This document shows positions 54,517-64,000 of a DNA stretch of 64,000 nucleotides, one piece after another. The stretch is from Rosistilla carotiformis. Lineage in GTDB: Bacteria; Planctomycetota; Planctomycetia; Pirellulales; Pirellulaceae. The stretch's first letter is position 1. Every line of letters starts with the position of its first letter. A program made the position numbers and the translations under genes. Where the stretch lies: positions 5,929,411-5,993,410 of the forward strand of contig NZ_CP036348.1 of NCBI RefSeq assembly GCF_007753095.1, written 5' to 3'. Under the pieces are notes generated by a model, which worked only from the letters and a program-made list of their open reading frames with translations, did not search any database and was not told the DNA's origin.

Positions 54517-56547
54517 ATGAACAAGGTTTCTCTAGTGCTCGCTTTCTTGTTATCCAGCAACAGCTTTGCCGACGAAGGGATGTGGTTGTTCAACGACCTT
54601 CCCAATGAATACTTGCGAGATCGCTACAGCTTCAAAGCCGATGACGCCTGGGTGAATCGACTGATGCAGGCGTCGGTGCGGCTGAACTCCGGCGGCTCGG
54701 GGTCGTTTGTGTCGAGCGATGGACTTGTGTTGACGAACCACCACGTCGCCTCGGACACGCTGCACAAACTGAGCACGGCCGATCGCAACCTGATCGAAGA
54801 GGGTTTTCTTGCGCGTTCGCACGAGCAGGAACTAAAAGCCCCCGACCTCGAATTGAACCAGTTGGTCGAGATCGTCGATGTCAGCGAAAAGGTGGCCGCC
54901 GCGGTCACGCCGGCGATGTCTCCCGAACACGCCGTCACCGCGCGGCGGGCTGTGATCGCAGAGATCGAGAAGGAATCGCTCGACCGGACCGGGCTGCGGT
55001 CGGATGTCGTAACGCTCTTCGGCGGTGCGAAATATCACCTGTATCGATACAAAAAATACACCGACGTCCGCTTGGTCTGGGCTCCCGAGACCAAGATCGC
55101 CTTCTTCGGCGGCGACGCCGACAACTTCGAATACCCACGCTACTGCATGGACGCCACGATCCTGCGGGTCTACGAACAGGGAAAACCGGCCAAGATCGAG
55201 AACTTCCTGCCTTGGAGCAACAAGGAGATCAATGAGCACGAATTGGTCTTCGTTTCCGGACATCCAGGGCGTACGCAGCGGATCTTTACTGTCGAGGCGC
55301 TGAAGTACCTGCGCGACCACCGGCTTCCTTATGTGCTTGATTACTTGCGGCGCAAAGAGGTGCTGATGCAGCAGTTTGGGCTGCGTGGCAAAGAGGAATC
55401 CCGCCGCGCCCGCGACGAACTGTTCGGCATCCAGAACTCGCGGAAAGCGTACGGTGGCATGTTGGCGGGACTGCAGGATCCCCAAACGATGCAGGAGAAA
55501 ATCCGTCGGCAGCAGCGGGTGCTCGAAGCGGTTCGGTCCAAGCAGCCCGAAGCGGCAGCGGCCTGGGAAACGATCGCTCGACTGCAACAACAACGGGTCG
55601 AAATCCTCGATCAGACCAGCGGCTTCCGTTCGCGGCTGTACGATTTGGCGGAGACGCTGGTCTTGATGGCTGCTGAAGACAAGAAGCCGAATTCCGAGCG
55701 ATTGCCCGAACTGCGCGTCTCCAATCGCGATTCGCTGCTGCAGGATCTATTGAGCACGGCGCCGATCTACAACGACCTGGAGCACGTCAAATTGACCGAT
55801 GAACTGATGCGTTTGGCCGAGCGTCGCGGCGGCGATGATCCGCTGGTCGTCGAGATTCTCGACGGCAAGCGGCCCGACGTCCGAGCGGCCGAACTCGTCT
55901 TCGGCACCAAGGTCGGCGACCTCGAGACGCGGAAGCAGTTCGTCGAAGTCGGCGCGCCGCTGATCGACAAATCGGAAGACCCCATGATCCTGCTGGCCCG
56001 AGCGATGCAGGGGGAATACCAGCGGCTGCGGAAGATCCGCGACGAACTGGACGAACAGGAAAAACAGGCTTACACGCAGATCACCGAAGCTTCGCTCGCC
56101 GCCGGCAACACGTCGAAGTACCCCGACGCAACCTTCTCGCTGCGGCTGGCGATCGGCACGATCAAAGGATATTCGCAGAACGGGGTAGAGGTTCCGGCCT
56201 GGACGAAGATGGAGGGGATCTTCGACTACGCCGCGAAACATGCGGGGCAGGAAGACTACGAACTTCCCGAAAGCTGGCAGCGCGCGGCCGCCGCGATCCC
56301 GCGGGGAACCCCGATGAATTTTGTTTGCACCGCGGACATCATTGGCGGCAACAGCGGTAGCCCGGTCGTGAATCGGGCCGGCGAACTGGTGGGGCTGATC
56401 TTCGACGGGAACATCCAAAGTTTGACATCCGATTACATCTATACCTCCGATCAGGCACGAGCGGTTTCGGTATCAGCAGCCGCAATTCGGGTGGCGCTGG
56501 AAAAAATTTACGGTGCTCCGTTCCTGGCGGATCAGCTCGGCCGCTGA
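54517..56547 (+). CDS. S46 family serine peptidase (dipeptidyl-peptidase 7/11-like)
   Basis: 676 aa from ATG at 54517, with signal peptide NKVSLVLAFLLSSNSFA; the frame is open upstream but crosses the divergent promoter region. S46 catalytic triad: LVLTNHHVASD (His), KIAFFGGDADNFEYPRYCMD (Asp), and GGNSGSPVVN (Ser) near the C-terminus. Typical length for S46 (about 700). Such enzymes release dipeptides from N-termini in the periplasm. Divergent from the MoxR-like gene. Confidence 0.94.
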   Translation: MNKVSLVLAFLLSSNSFADEGMWLFNDLPNEYLRDRYSFKADDAWVNRLMQASVRLNSGGSGSFVSSDGLVLTNHHVASDTLHKLSTADRNLIEEGFLARSHEQELKAPDLELNQLVEIVDVSEKVAAAVTPAMSPEHAVTARRAVIAEIEKESLDRTGLRSDVVTLFGGAKYHLYRYKKYTDVRLVWAPETKIAFFGGDADNFEYPRYCMDATILRVYEQGKPAKIENFLPWSNKEINEHELVFVSGHPGRTQRIFTVEALKYLRDHRLPYVLDYLRRKEVLMQQFGLRGKEESRRARDELFGIQNSRKAYGGMLAGLQDPQTMQEKIRRQQRVLEAVRSKQPEAAAAWETIARLQQQRVEILDQTSGFRSRLYDLAETLVLMAAEDKKPNSERLPELRVSNRDSLLQDLLSTAPIYNDLEHVKLTDELMRLAERRGGDDPLVVEILDGKRPDVRAAELVFGTKVGDLETRKQFVEVGAPLIDKSEDPMILLARAMQGEYQRLRKIRDELDEQEKQAYTQITEASLAAGNTSKYPDATFSLRLAIGTIKGYSQNGVEVPAWTKMEGIFDYAAKHAGQEDYELPESWQRAAAAIPRGTPMNFVCTADIIGGNSGSPVVNRAGELVGLIFDGNIQSLTSDYIYTSDQARAVSVSAAAIRVALEKIYGAPFLADQLGR

Positions 56548-56939
56548 TCGTTTGGCTGCCAGAATCCTACCGCTTGAGTGGTACGGTCCGCCACAATGGT
56601 TCATTAACCCCCGGCCAGGGCGTCTCAGAGGTCAGTGAAGGGAAAAATATTGCGCAGAACTACTTTCAGTCGAGCGAAAAAGTTATTAAGGTGAATTAGT
56701 TCGACAGAGAAGCGATCGAGGGTCTAGGCAACCCAATGAATCGAAACAGATCTGTAGCAGCACAAGGATGTGCAAATCTCGGCGGTTTTTGGCGGACGCG
56801 AGAACGAACAACGACGGGTCGACGGCTTTTATATAATGAGAGCAATCGTCCTGTTTTTGGATGTTTGTCATCGGTCGAAATTGTTCGATCGAATTGTTAC
56901 TCGATTCTTTTGTTTAGGTTCCTTTGGGGGAAGCTCCGC
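56548..56939. other. Intergenic region upstream of glutamine synthetase
   Basis: 392 bases. The proximal part is AT-richer and should carry the glutamine synthetase promoter; the frame is open upstream of the start to 56736 but lacks family similarity. No riboswitch, repeat or clear sigma-54 element recognised. Confidence 0.4.
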
Positions 56940-57965
56940 ATGACCAAGTGCAAACTCGAATACGTTTGGCTCGATGGATATCAGCCAACACAAACGCTCC
57001 GCAGCAAGACTAAGATTGAAGATGATTTCAGCGGGAACATTGAAGACGCCAAGATGTGGTCATTTGATGGATCGTCCACCGAACAAGCGACAGGCGGCAA
57101 GTCGGACCTGTTGCTCAAGCCTGTGAAAGTGATTCCTGATCCAGGCCGTATCGGAACAGGCTTCCTGGTGATGTGCGAAGTGCTCAACAGCGATGGCACG
57201 CCGCACAAGACCAATGGTCGATCGACCATTGCCGATGACGATGGCGATTTCTGGTTCGGTTTCGAGCAAGAATACACCCTCTGGGATCCCGAAACTCAAA
57301 AGCCACTGGGCTTCCCTGAGCAAGGCTACCCCGCCCCTCAAGGCCCTTATTACTGCAGCGTTGGCGGTGGCCGAGCGGTTGGTCGCGACATCGTCGAAGA
57401 ACACCTGGAAATCTGCTTGCAAGCAGGCCTGAACGTCGAAGGCATCAACGCCGAAGTGATGTTGGGACAATGGGAATTCCAAATCTTCGCCAAGGGCGCA
57501 CGCGACGCTGGCGATCAAATTTGGTTGGCCCGTTACCTGTTGGATCGCACAGCTGAAAAGCACGGCCTGGAAATCAATTACCACTGCAAACCGGTCAAGG
57601 GCGACTGGAACGGCAGCGGCATGCACGCCAACTTCAGCAACTCCTTGCTCCGCACCTGCGGCAGCCAAGAAATCTACGAAGCGGTTTGCCAAGCTTTCGA
57701 ACCACGCATCAAAGAGCACATCGATGTTTACGGTGCTGACAACGACCAACGCTTGACCGGCCTGCACGAAACGCAGTCGATCGACAAGTTCAGCTATGGC
57801 GTTTCGGACCGTGGCGCGTCGATCCGGATCCCAATTTTCACCGTCGAGCACGGCTGGAAGGGCTGGTTGGAAGACCGACGCCCCGCTTCGAACGCGGATC
57901 CTTATATGGTTGCTAGCGCAATTATTGCGACAGTTAAGAGCGCCAAGCTGCCTGTAACGGCATAA
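56940..57965 (+). CDS. Glutamine synthetase, GSII (eukaryote-like) type
   Basis: 341 aa from ATG at 56940, with GGGGGAAG just upstream. It begins KLEYVWLDGYQPTQTLRSKT, the GSII beta-grasp. Conserved blocks: WSFDGSSTEQATGGKSDLLL, FWFGFEQEYTLWD (Glu ligands), INAEVMLGQWEFQI, NYHCKPVKGDWNGSGMHANF, and RGASIRIPIFT. The length matches the short GSII rather than GSI (about 470). It makes glutamine from glutamate, ammonia and ATP. A strong terminator follows. Confidence 0.95.
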   Translation: MTKCKLEYVWLDGYQPTQTLRSKTKIEDDFSGNIEDAKMWSFDGSSTEQATGGKSDLLLKPVKVIPDPGRIGTGFLVMCEVLNSDGTPHKTNGRSTIADDDGDFWFGFEQEYTLWDPETQKPLGFPEQGYPAPQGPYYCSVGGGRAVGRDIVEEHLEICLQAGLNVEGINAEVMLGQWEFQIFAKGARDAGDQIWLARYLLDRTAEKHGLEINYHCKPVKGDWNGSGMHANFSNSLLRTCGSQEIYEAVCQAFEPRIKEHIDVYGADNDQRLTGLHETQSIDKFSYGVSDRGASIRIPIFTVEHGWKGWLEDRRPASNADPYMVASAIIATVKSAKLPVTA

Positions 57966-57993
57966 CGCTGTCTAGAAAAATCGTTAAACTAGA

Positions 57994-58028
57994 ACCGATC
58001 GCCCAAAGCCTGGGCGGTCGGTTTTTTT
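57994..58028 (+). terminator. Rho-independent terminator of the glutamine synthetase gene
   Basis: 12-bp stem ACCGATCGCCCA / TGGGCGGTCGGT with one G-T pair, loop AAGCC, then a T7 tract. Confidence 0.93.
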
Positions 58029-58053
58029 GTTCTAGGGCGAAACGGAATTTCAG

Positions 58054-59040
58054 ATGGCTGATCACACCTCGACCGGTATCGTGCTCTCGGCGACCGATCA
58101 TCGGCTCCCCGATCCGATGCCTGTTGGATTGGCGAAATACACGAATTTCAAAGACATGGCCGAAGGGGGAAGCGGGAAGCTGCGATCCTGCTGGGACACG
58201 GTAGTCAATCGATTGGTCGTGATGAAGACGTTACAGTCGAAATTCATCCACGATCCGAAGGAAAATCGTCGGTTCCTCCGCGAAGCGCGAATCACCGCGA
58301 TGCTTCAGCATCCCAACACCGTGCCGGTCTACGAAATTGGACACGATCCGGAAATCGGGATCTATTTCACGATGAAGCGGATCTCGGGAGAAAACTTCTT
58401 CCAGGCGCTCAAACGGATTGCGATGGGAGACGAAGCGACCGCCGAAGCCTATTCGCTGCAGCGACGTCTCGAAATTGCGATTTCCGCCGCCCAAGCGCTC
58501 GCCTACGCTCATGTTCGTGGTGTGATCCACCGCGACGTCAAACCCGAGAACATCTGGATCGGCAATTTCGGCGAAGTGATCCTTTTGGACTGGGGCGTCG
58601 CAAAAGTCTGGGGGCACTCCGATGAATCGGAATCGTTTGTGTTCCGCCGCGAAGACGCGGAGGACGAAGAGATGCAGTTGCGAACCCTAACCGGAGGGGG
58701 GCAACGTCCAGGGACCCCCTTATATATGTCCCCCGAACAGGTTCGCGGCTACAAGTACCTCGACGAGCGGAGCGATATTTTCAGCATGGGGATCGTCCTC
58801 TACGAAATGCTTGCAATACGCGAACCCTTCCGTGGCCGTAACATCAACGAAACGTTCGACAACATCCAAAACGTCGATCCTCCCCCGCCAAGCGAACGGT
58901 CTCCCGATCGCGAGATCCCCGCGGCGGCCGACGCGATCGTGATGCGAGCGATTCAGAAAAAGCCCAAAGATCGCTATCAATCGATGCGTGCGATGATCGC
59001 GGACTTGCACGAACTGCTGGAAAACCGAAAGATCGAGTAG
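58054..59040 (+). CDS. Hanks-type Ser/Thr protein kinase
   Basis: 328 aa. A single kinase domain with no membrane segment. P-loop MAEGGSGKLRSCWD, VVMKTLQ with the ATP lysine, GVIHRDVKPENIWIG (catalytic loop), LLDWGVAKVWG (DWG in place of DFG, seen in many planctomycete kinases), and GTPLYMSPEQVRG (activation segment end). Ends right after subdomain XI, so it has no sensor domain of its own. Starts 26 bases after the preceding terminator and is therefore expressed separately. Substrate unknown. Confidence 0.93.
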   Translation: MADHTSTGIVLSATDHRLPDPMPVGLAKYTNFKDMAEGGSGKLRSCWDTVVNRLVVMKTLQSKFIHDPKENRRFLREARITAMLQHPNTVPVYEIGHDPEIGIYFTMKRISGENFFQALKRIAMGDEATAEAYSLQRRLEIAISAAQALAYAHVRGVIHRDVKPENIWIGNFGEVILLDWGVAKVWGHSDESESFVFRREDAEDEEMQLRTLTGGGQRPGTPLYMSPEQVRGYKYLDERSDIFSMGIVLYEMLAIREPFRGRNINETFDNIQNVDPPPPSERSPDREIPAAADAIVMRAIQKKPKDRYQSMRAMIADLHELLENRKIE

Positions 59041-59225
59041 CCCCAAAACGAGTGGATGCGTCGACGCCCGCATCGCGACATAGGGCGCCTCACGGGAAAC
59101 AAATGCCTGCATCGACTGGTATTTACCCGGTGGCATGGGCCTGCGTACTATCGGAGATGACCGTTCGACAGCGTGAACCGCTGTTTTCAACGTAACATCA
59201 CACTCCTCCCCCGAAGACGCTCACG

Positions 59226-62200
59226 ATGCACGGACAAGGACGTCCGCTTCGATTGGCTCGGCGATTTCGATCGTTCGCGATTTGCGGAACGATCGCCTGG
59301 TTGTTCGCTGCGCTCCCAACAACGCTCCATTCGCAAGAACAGGAACTGCGGCTGCGCGTCCATTGGCAAACCGCGGCCCTGGAGCGCACCGGCCTCTCGA
59401 TCGAAATCGACAAGGGCAACCTGAGCCGACTGCGGAACCTTTCCCTCGATGCGGGATCGACGGGTGGATTGGATCTGTCCCCCGACGGCAAACGGATCTC
59501 CGTCTACTCACGGACCGCTTCGCTGCGAGGTGGACTCGAATTCGTTGCCCAGGGGGATAACGATGCGGTCCTAACGTTGCAGGAATCGGCAAACGCCTCC
59601 TCTCCCGCGGCCTCGGCCTCGGCCAAGCCCGCGACAACCGTGAACCTCGCGGCGCTGATCGCTCAACCGCAATCGATTGAACTCTCCGGCGGCCGGATCC
59701 AATTGGTGATCGACCGCGCCCCTGGCGATCGATTGCGCGTGCAATGGGACCGCGAGAACCTGATCTTCCAACCCGGCGAGCGCGTCCCATTGACGATCGT
59801 TCCCAATGCGACCGGATTGCTCCCCAATCAAAAGCTACGGCTGACGATGACGCTCACCAAAGCGCGTTCATCCAAAACGATCAGCCAACAAGAATGGCAA
59901 GTCGCTACCGATGCCGATGGCAGGATTGCTGCGGTCGATGCCGGGCCGTTGACGATCCCCGACGCCGAAGCCGCCTACGCGATCCACGTGCGCCTCGCAT
60001 CGGAACGACGCTACCTAACGCTGGAAGTCCCTTGGACTCAAGAGACCGATACGATCGAACGCAGCGTCCAGTTTGTCGTGCTCAGCGAAACCCAACCGAC
60101 CGAAGACCTGCGTCCATTTATTGAAGTGGCCCGCATCGAACCGACCAAACGCCAATGGTGGAATCCAGTTTGGATGCCCGACCGCTTGCTTCCGGGCAAG
60201 CTTGTCCCCGATGCCATTCCTTCGATTGTGCCTGCGCGGCAGCAACCGCTCAGCAGCGAACCGCTGACCCACCAGGCCTGGCAAGATGGATTGGTCTCCG
60301 AATTGCAACCGCGCGGCTGGCAATCCTATCCGCTGCAAATCAAAGATCCGGGCAAACCTCATGTGTTGGTGGTCCGCTACCCCAACGATCGCCCAATGCG
60401 TTTGGGCGTCAGTGTGATGGAGCCCAATGCCAGTGGCAAAGTGATCCCGCTGGGGGTCGACACCGGCGTCGCCGTGCTCCCCAAAGCACTCGCCGCCCCA
60501 CCGGAACTGCTAGAACATCGGATCGTCTTTTGGCCCAAGACCCGCCAACCGATGGTCTTGCTGACAAACTTCGATTCTTCCAAGCCGGCATGGTTTGCCA
60601 ACCTGAGCATTGCAGCAGGCCCCGAGACGCTAGCGTCCGAAGACGATCTCGCGGTCAACAGCAACGATCCGGCGAACCCGCATCGCTTGGCCGCCCTGTA
60701 TTTGGACAAGCCAGTGCTTGCCGACACCTTCGGCTGCACACGAGCGATCGACGCCGATGGCGTCACCTTGATCGATGACTGGCAAACGTTTCTCGAAGCG
60801 GGCCAACGGTTGGTTCAATACGTCAAATGGGCCGGCTTTAATGGCGCAATCGTCACGGTCAACGCCGAAGGTGCCGCGCTCTACCCGACCGAAACGATGT
60901 CGGCAACCGCCCGCCACGATATGGGAATCTTCTCGTCGACGGGAATCGACCCAAACAAAAAGGATGTTCTGGAACTGTTGCTGCGAATGTTCGATCGCGC
61001 CGGCCTGAAACTGGTCCCCGCCGTCGAACTCGCCACTCCATTGACCCAACTGGAACGAGCGCTTCGCGATCCGCAAACATCACGGGGAATCGAACCGATC
61101 AATGCGGCAGGGCACCGATACGTCGACATCTCCGAATCCGAACACGGATTGGCACCGTACTACAACCCGTTAGACCAACGTGTCCAGAAAGCGATCACCG
61201 CCGTGATTGCCGAACTGGAAACCCGCTACGGCAAACACCCGGCGATGCACGGGGTGGGAGTCCACCTAGGCGGCAAGACGTTCATGCAATTGCCCGGAAT
61301 CGACTGGGGTGTCGACCAGCACACGCTGGATGAATTTCGCGGCACGCTGTCATCGGCGCCGGTTGGCAGCAATCAAATGATCGGCTGGATCGAAGGAGAA
61401 GGGCACGGCGCCTTCCTTGACTGGCGAGGCCGACAATTGGCGGGCCTGTTCGCCGCGATGTCCCAAGCGGCCGGCAAACGGCCTCTTCTCTTGCTGACGG
61501 CTGACTGGATGTCCGACACCACCGATGGCAACACCGATCCCCAACGCCGTTCGCTGGATGCGGGCATCGACTGGGAATCGATCGGTGGCGCTGAGAACGT
61601 GATCCCCATGCGATTGCATCGCTCGCAACCCTTGGCCGACCATGCCCGACAAAGCGTCGACGCGGCGCTCTCGCAAGACACGCTGTGGGACAACCACTTG
61701 GCCGCCCTGCCCGCATCGGGAGCGTTGCTGATGCGACCGCCGACCGATGTCCGACTGGGGGCCTTCGAATCGCAAAGCCCTTGGGGCGCGGAGAACACCC
61801 AAGCCTGGCTGTTTGCCCACGGCGTGCCTTCGAGCGACGATGGCAAGCGGGCTCTTGCACAGATCCTGATGCCTGCGGACGCCAACGTTTTGGCGGTTGG
61901 CGGATGGACCACGCCGCGGGGAAGTGAAGCGGCATCGCGCGAGTTCCTGAGGTGCTTTCGTGCCTTGCCCCCCGGACGCTTTGAATCGGTCCCAGCCGAA
62001 CGCCCCGAGGCGGCCCAACTGGCGATCGTCCGGCGTCTCCGCACCCCCAACGCATTCCACCTTTACGCACTGAACCCCGCCCCTTGGATGGTTCAGGTCA
62101 AAATCGAATTGAACAATCCCGATGCGGCTCCGATCCATCCGTTGGGTGCGGAATCGGACAACCTCCCCGCGACGCGAACGCTCACGCAAACGCTGCTGCC

Positions 62201-63092
62201 GGGACAAATCATCGCCTACCGGATCGATTCTCCCAAGGCGGAGATCGCCGCTTGGAATGTCGAGATCCCCGGATTGCCAGCGCTTCGCGACCATCTCGGA
62301 TTGCAATTGCAACGCCTGACACAAACCGTTGGCACCCTAGGTCAGCCCAAACCGTACCAAGGGCTTCCCAACCAGAACTTCGAACAGCCCGTCGTCAACC
62401 GCAGCGATATTCCAGGTTGGTTGTCGGCTCAGCATCCCCCCGGCTGCGTCCAACTGGCGTCCGAAGCGGGCGTGCTGGGAAGCCAAGCCGTTCAATTGAC
62501 AAACAATGGCGAAACGAATGCCAAAACCTGGCTGTTGAGCAATCCTTTTGATGCCCCCGCGTCGGGCCGATTAGCGGTTCACGCCCGCGTTCGTCGCGAC
62601 ATGAAAACCGAAAACGTACGCCTGCGATTGTCGCTCGAAGGCCGCTACCGCGATCGTTCGATCCGTCGCAGCACCGTGATCGGTGAGGAACCGGCCACGG
62701 CAACCAGCAGTGATTGGTCGAACATGCCGTTCCGACTCGAAGTCACCGACCTGCCGGTCGAAGGACTCGAAGAGCTTCGGATCGCGTTTGATCTCGCCAG
62801 CCCGGGCAAAGTTTGGATCGACGACGTCATGCTGTACGATCAATTCCTGACGAGCGAAGAACGCAAGGAACTGCAAAGCCGGGTGTTTGTCGCCGTCGAA
62901 CGGATGCGAGGCGGCGACCTTTCGGCCTGCGGACGCTTGCTCGATTCCTATTGGGGGCGTCACGTCTTGGGCCTGCCAGACGAACCGATCGCGACCAAGG
63001 ACGTTCCAGGACCCGTCGAAGCATCGATCGAATCGGCCCCCGGCATCGCCGAACGTTTTCGGCAATGGTTGCCATCGCCGATCTGGCGTTAG
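59226..63092 (+). CDS. Very large secreted protein with GH10-like TIM-barrel region
   Basis: 1288 aa. Signal peptide SFAICGTIAWLFAALPTTLH. N-terminal 500 residues are beta-rich. Residues about 510-780 look like a TIM barrel of the glycoside-hydrolase-like GHL10/DUF187 kind: WAGFNGAIVTVNAEGAALYP, RAGLKLVPAVELATPLTQLE, GLAPYYNPLDQRVQKAITAV. The C-terminal 200 residues contain a carbohydrate-binding-like module (PNQNFEQPVVNRSDIPGWLS) ending with KVWIDDVMLYDQFL. Resembles the 919-aa protein at 3149 in plan. Catalytic acids not assigned. Confidence 0.7.
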   Translation: MHGQGRPLRLARRFRSFAICGTIAWLFAALPTTLHSQEQELRLRVHWQTAALERTGLSIEIDKGNLSRLRNLSLDAGSTGGLDLSPDGKRISVYSRTASLRGGLEFVAQGDNDAVLTLQESANASSPAASASAKPATTVNLAALIAQPQSIELSGGRIQLVIDRAPGDRLRVQWDRENLIFQPGERVPLTIVPNATGLLPNQKLRLTMTLTKARSSKTISQQEWQVATDADGRIAAVDAGPLTIPDAEAAYAIHVRLASERRYLTLEVPWTQETDTIERSVQFVVLSETQPTEDLRPFIEVARIEPTKRQWWNPVWMPDRLLPGKLVPDAIPSIVPARQQPLSSEPLTHQAWQDGLVSELQPRGWQSYPLQIKDPGKPHVLVVRYPNDRPMRLGVSVMEPNASGKVIPLGVDTGVAVLPKALAAPPELLEHRIVFWPKTRQPMVLLTNFDSSKPAWFANLSIAAGPETLASEDDLAVNSNDPANPHRLAALYLDKPVLADTFGCTRAIDADGVTLIDDWQTFLEAGQRLVQYVKWAGFNGAIVTVNAEGAALYPTETMSATARHDMGIFSSTGIDPNKKDVLELLLRMFDRAGLKLVPAVELATPLTQLERALRDPQTSRGIEPINAAGHRYVDISESEHGLAPYYNPLDQRVQKAITAVIAELETRYGKHPAMHGVGVHLGGKTFMQLPGIDWGVDQHTLDEFRGTLSSAPVGSNQMIGWIEGEGHGAFLDWRGRQLAGLFAAMSQAAGKRPLLLLTADWMSDTTDGNTDPQRRSLDAGIDWESIGGAENVIPMRLHRSQPLADHARQSVDAALSQDTLWDNHLAALPASGALLMRPPTDVRLGAFESQSPWGAENTQAWLFAHGVPSSDDGKRALAQILMPADANVLAVGGWTTPRGSEAASREFLRCFRALPPGRFESVPAERPEAAQLAIVRRLRTPNAFHLYALNPAPWMVQVKIELNNPDAAPIHPLGAESDNLPATRTLTQTLLPGQIIAYRIDSPKAEIAAWNVEIPGLPALRDHLGLQLQRLTQTVGTLGQPKPYQGLPNQNFEQPVVNRSDIPGWLSAQHPPGCVQLASEAGVLGSQAVQLTNNGETNAKTWLLSNPFDAPASGRLAVHARVRRDMKTENVRLRLSLEGRYRDRSIRRSTVIGEEPATATSSDWSNMPFRLEVTDLPVEGLEELRIAFDLASPGKVWIDDVMLYDQFLTSEERKELQSRVFVAVERMRGGDLSACGRLLDSYWGRHVLGLPDEPIATKDVPGPVEASIESAPGIAERFRQWLPSPIWR

Positions 63093-63144
63093 GGTTCGCG
63101 GAGGCCGCCCGATTGGTGGGCACCGCCGCTGCCGGACGACGTGA

Positions 63145-63846
63145 TCAGCTGCCGCCGTGCTGGAAGTAAACCTCTTCGTAGGGCTGCACGACAACAAAGC
63201 CGTTGCCACGAAACATCAACTGGACCGATTCGCCCGAACCGCGTCCGAAGAACGTCTTCAATTGCAGGTCGGTCTTCAATTCCGGTTCGAGATTTCCCGA
63301 CCACAGGACCGTCGCGTTGGGATCGGTCGTAACCGGTTGAGACGGCGTTACGGGAAGCGTCATCGGGTCGTAATGACTAGTGATCGCCACCATCCCGGTC
63401 CCCTCCAAGCGGATGTTGAACAGCCCGCCAGCCAATACCGACGTCATTCGCTTCATCATCTTGATGTCGTATTTCAGCGACATTTCAAACGCCAACAGAT
63501 CGTTTCCGTTGACGCAGATCGCATTGTTATGCAACTGAAGGATCGTAATTTTCTTCCCCGCATCGGCGCAGAACACCGAACCATTCCCAGAGGCCTTCGT
63601 CAGCGAAGTCCCTTCGCCCGAGACCGCCTTCTTCAGCAGGTTGCCGATCCCACGGGAAAGGATCCCCTCCCGCTCAAACGTCACCTGGCCGGTGTACGCC
63701 ACCATCGCCCCCATCTTGATCCAAACCTCGCCATCGAGATTGATGTCGAGCATCCGATCCGATTCCAGTTCGAACAGCCCTTGCTTCCGATCGCGATCCC
63801 GAGTCTTCTCTAAAAAGGCTTCTAGGGTGTAACGGCTTTCTGTCAT
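63145..63846 (-). CDS. AIM24 family protein (PF01987)
   Basis: 233 aa from ATG at 63846 (MTESRYTLEAFLEKT). Beta-rich with repeated Gly motifs (GEVWIKMGAMVAYTGQVTFE, SVFCADAGKKITILQLHNNA, LFNIRLEGTGMVAITSHYDP), as in the double-stranded beta-helix AIM24/TerD-like family. Bacterial function is unknown. It converges on the large secreted protein 52 bases away. Confidence 0.88.
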   Translation of the reverse strand: MTESRYTLEAFLEKTRDRDRKQGLFELESDRMLDINLDGEVWIKMGAMVAYTGQVTFEREGILSRGIGNLLKKAVSGEGTSLTKASGNGSVFCADAGKKITILQLHNNAICVNGNDLLAFEMSLKYDIKMMKRMTSVLAGGLFNIRLEGTGMVAITSHYDPMTLPVTPSQPVTTDPNATVLWSGNLEPELKTDLQLKTFFGRGSGESVQLMFRGNGFVVVQPYEEVYFQHGGS

Positions 63847-63930
63847 GACAGACCTCCATGATCCGGTAAAACAATCAGTGATGGCGAAGCGAGGGAACGA
63901 CCTCAAACGGCACGTCGCCAAACGGCAACG

Positions 63931-64000
63931 TTAAAGCGCCAAATCGGTCCGCATCTGCTCGACATAGCGGCGGCATTCGGCAGGCACGTCGCCCGGTTCT
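63931..64000 (-). CDS. C-terminal fragment of a gene continuing past the window
   Basis: TAA at 63933-63931 closes a minus-strand frame that is open to the window edge: ...EPGDVPAECRRYVEQMRTDL then AL. Only about 22 residues are visible, too few to identify. Lies 84 bases upstream of the AIM24 gene on the same strand. Confidence 0.5.
   Translation of the reverse strand, partial: EPGDVPAECRRYVEQMRTDLAL

Overview
The window looks like chromosomal DNA from a planctomycete, most likely Pirellulales (Rhodopirellula/Rosistilla-like). The basis is gene content: a PSD1-type cytochrome/DUF1549/DUF1553 protein with a DUF1501 partner under an ECF sigma/FecR pair, Hanks-type kinases with planctomycete-style extra domains, a GSII-type glutamine synthetase, a PgsBCW poly-gamma-glutamate set, TAT-exported Gfo/Idh oxidoreductases and very long secreted proteins. 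No 16S rRNA is present, so the genus is inference.

Layout. 1-21.8 kb: a 5'-cut surface protein, a kinase fused to a receiver-like domain, a secreted 919-aa protein, a primary-like sigma factor, a TIM-barrel isomerase, a DapL-like aminotransferase, purE-purK, ppk2, a DinB-like protein, a sulfatase-modifying-factor protein, then a tightly overlapping operon of ECF sigma, FecR, PSD1 and DUF1501. 21.8-23.3 kb: three exact-length 272-bp tandem repeats bracketed by direct repeats. 23.3-27.0 kb: pgsB-pgsC-pgsW and an SDR. 27.2-35.1 kb: a roughly 231-bp tandem array built of two hairpins, split by a 5.76-kb transposon. 35.2-41.6 kb: the translation/transcription block, read right to left: tRNA-Thr, Tyr, Gly, Thr, tuf, tRNA-Trp, secE, nusG, rplK, rplA, rplJ, rplL and a terminator, with no rpoBC following. 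42-64 kb: a Q-rich repeat protein, an outer-membrane-like protein, two exported Cys-rich proteins, a beta-carbonic anhydrase, a large VWA/GATase-like membrane protein, DoxX plus Gfo/Idh, a tandem MoxR-like ATPase, an S46 peptidase, GSII, a second kinase, a 1288-aa secreted protein and an AIM24 protein.

The most notable find is the transposon at 29012-34773. It has 25-bp perfect terminal inverted repeats and an 8-bp target duplication (AAGGGACG). Its own transposase is IS1-like, and it carries passenger genes: a winged-helix protein, an AlbA_2/HATPase protein, a ribbon-helix-helix regulator and a membrane-anchored Zn-ribbon protein. It landed inside one unit of the hairpin array. It was then itself hit by an intact IS3-family element (32785-34069, 4-bp duplication GTAA) that landed in the loop of the transposase gene's terminator. 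Removing both restores a continuous array and a perfect terminator.
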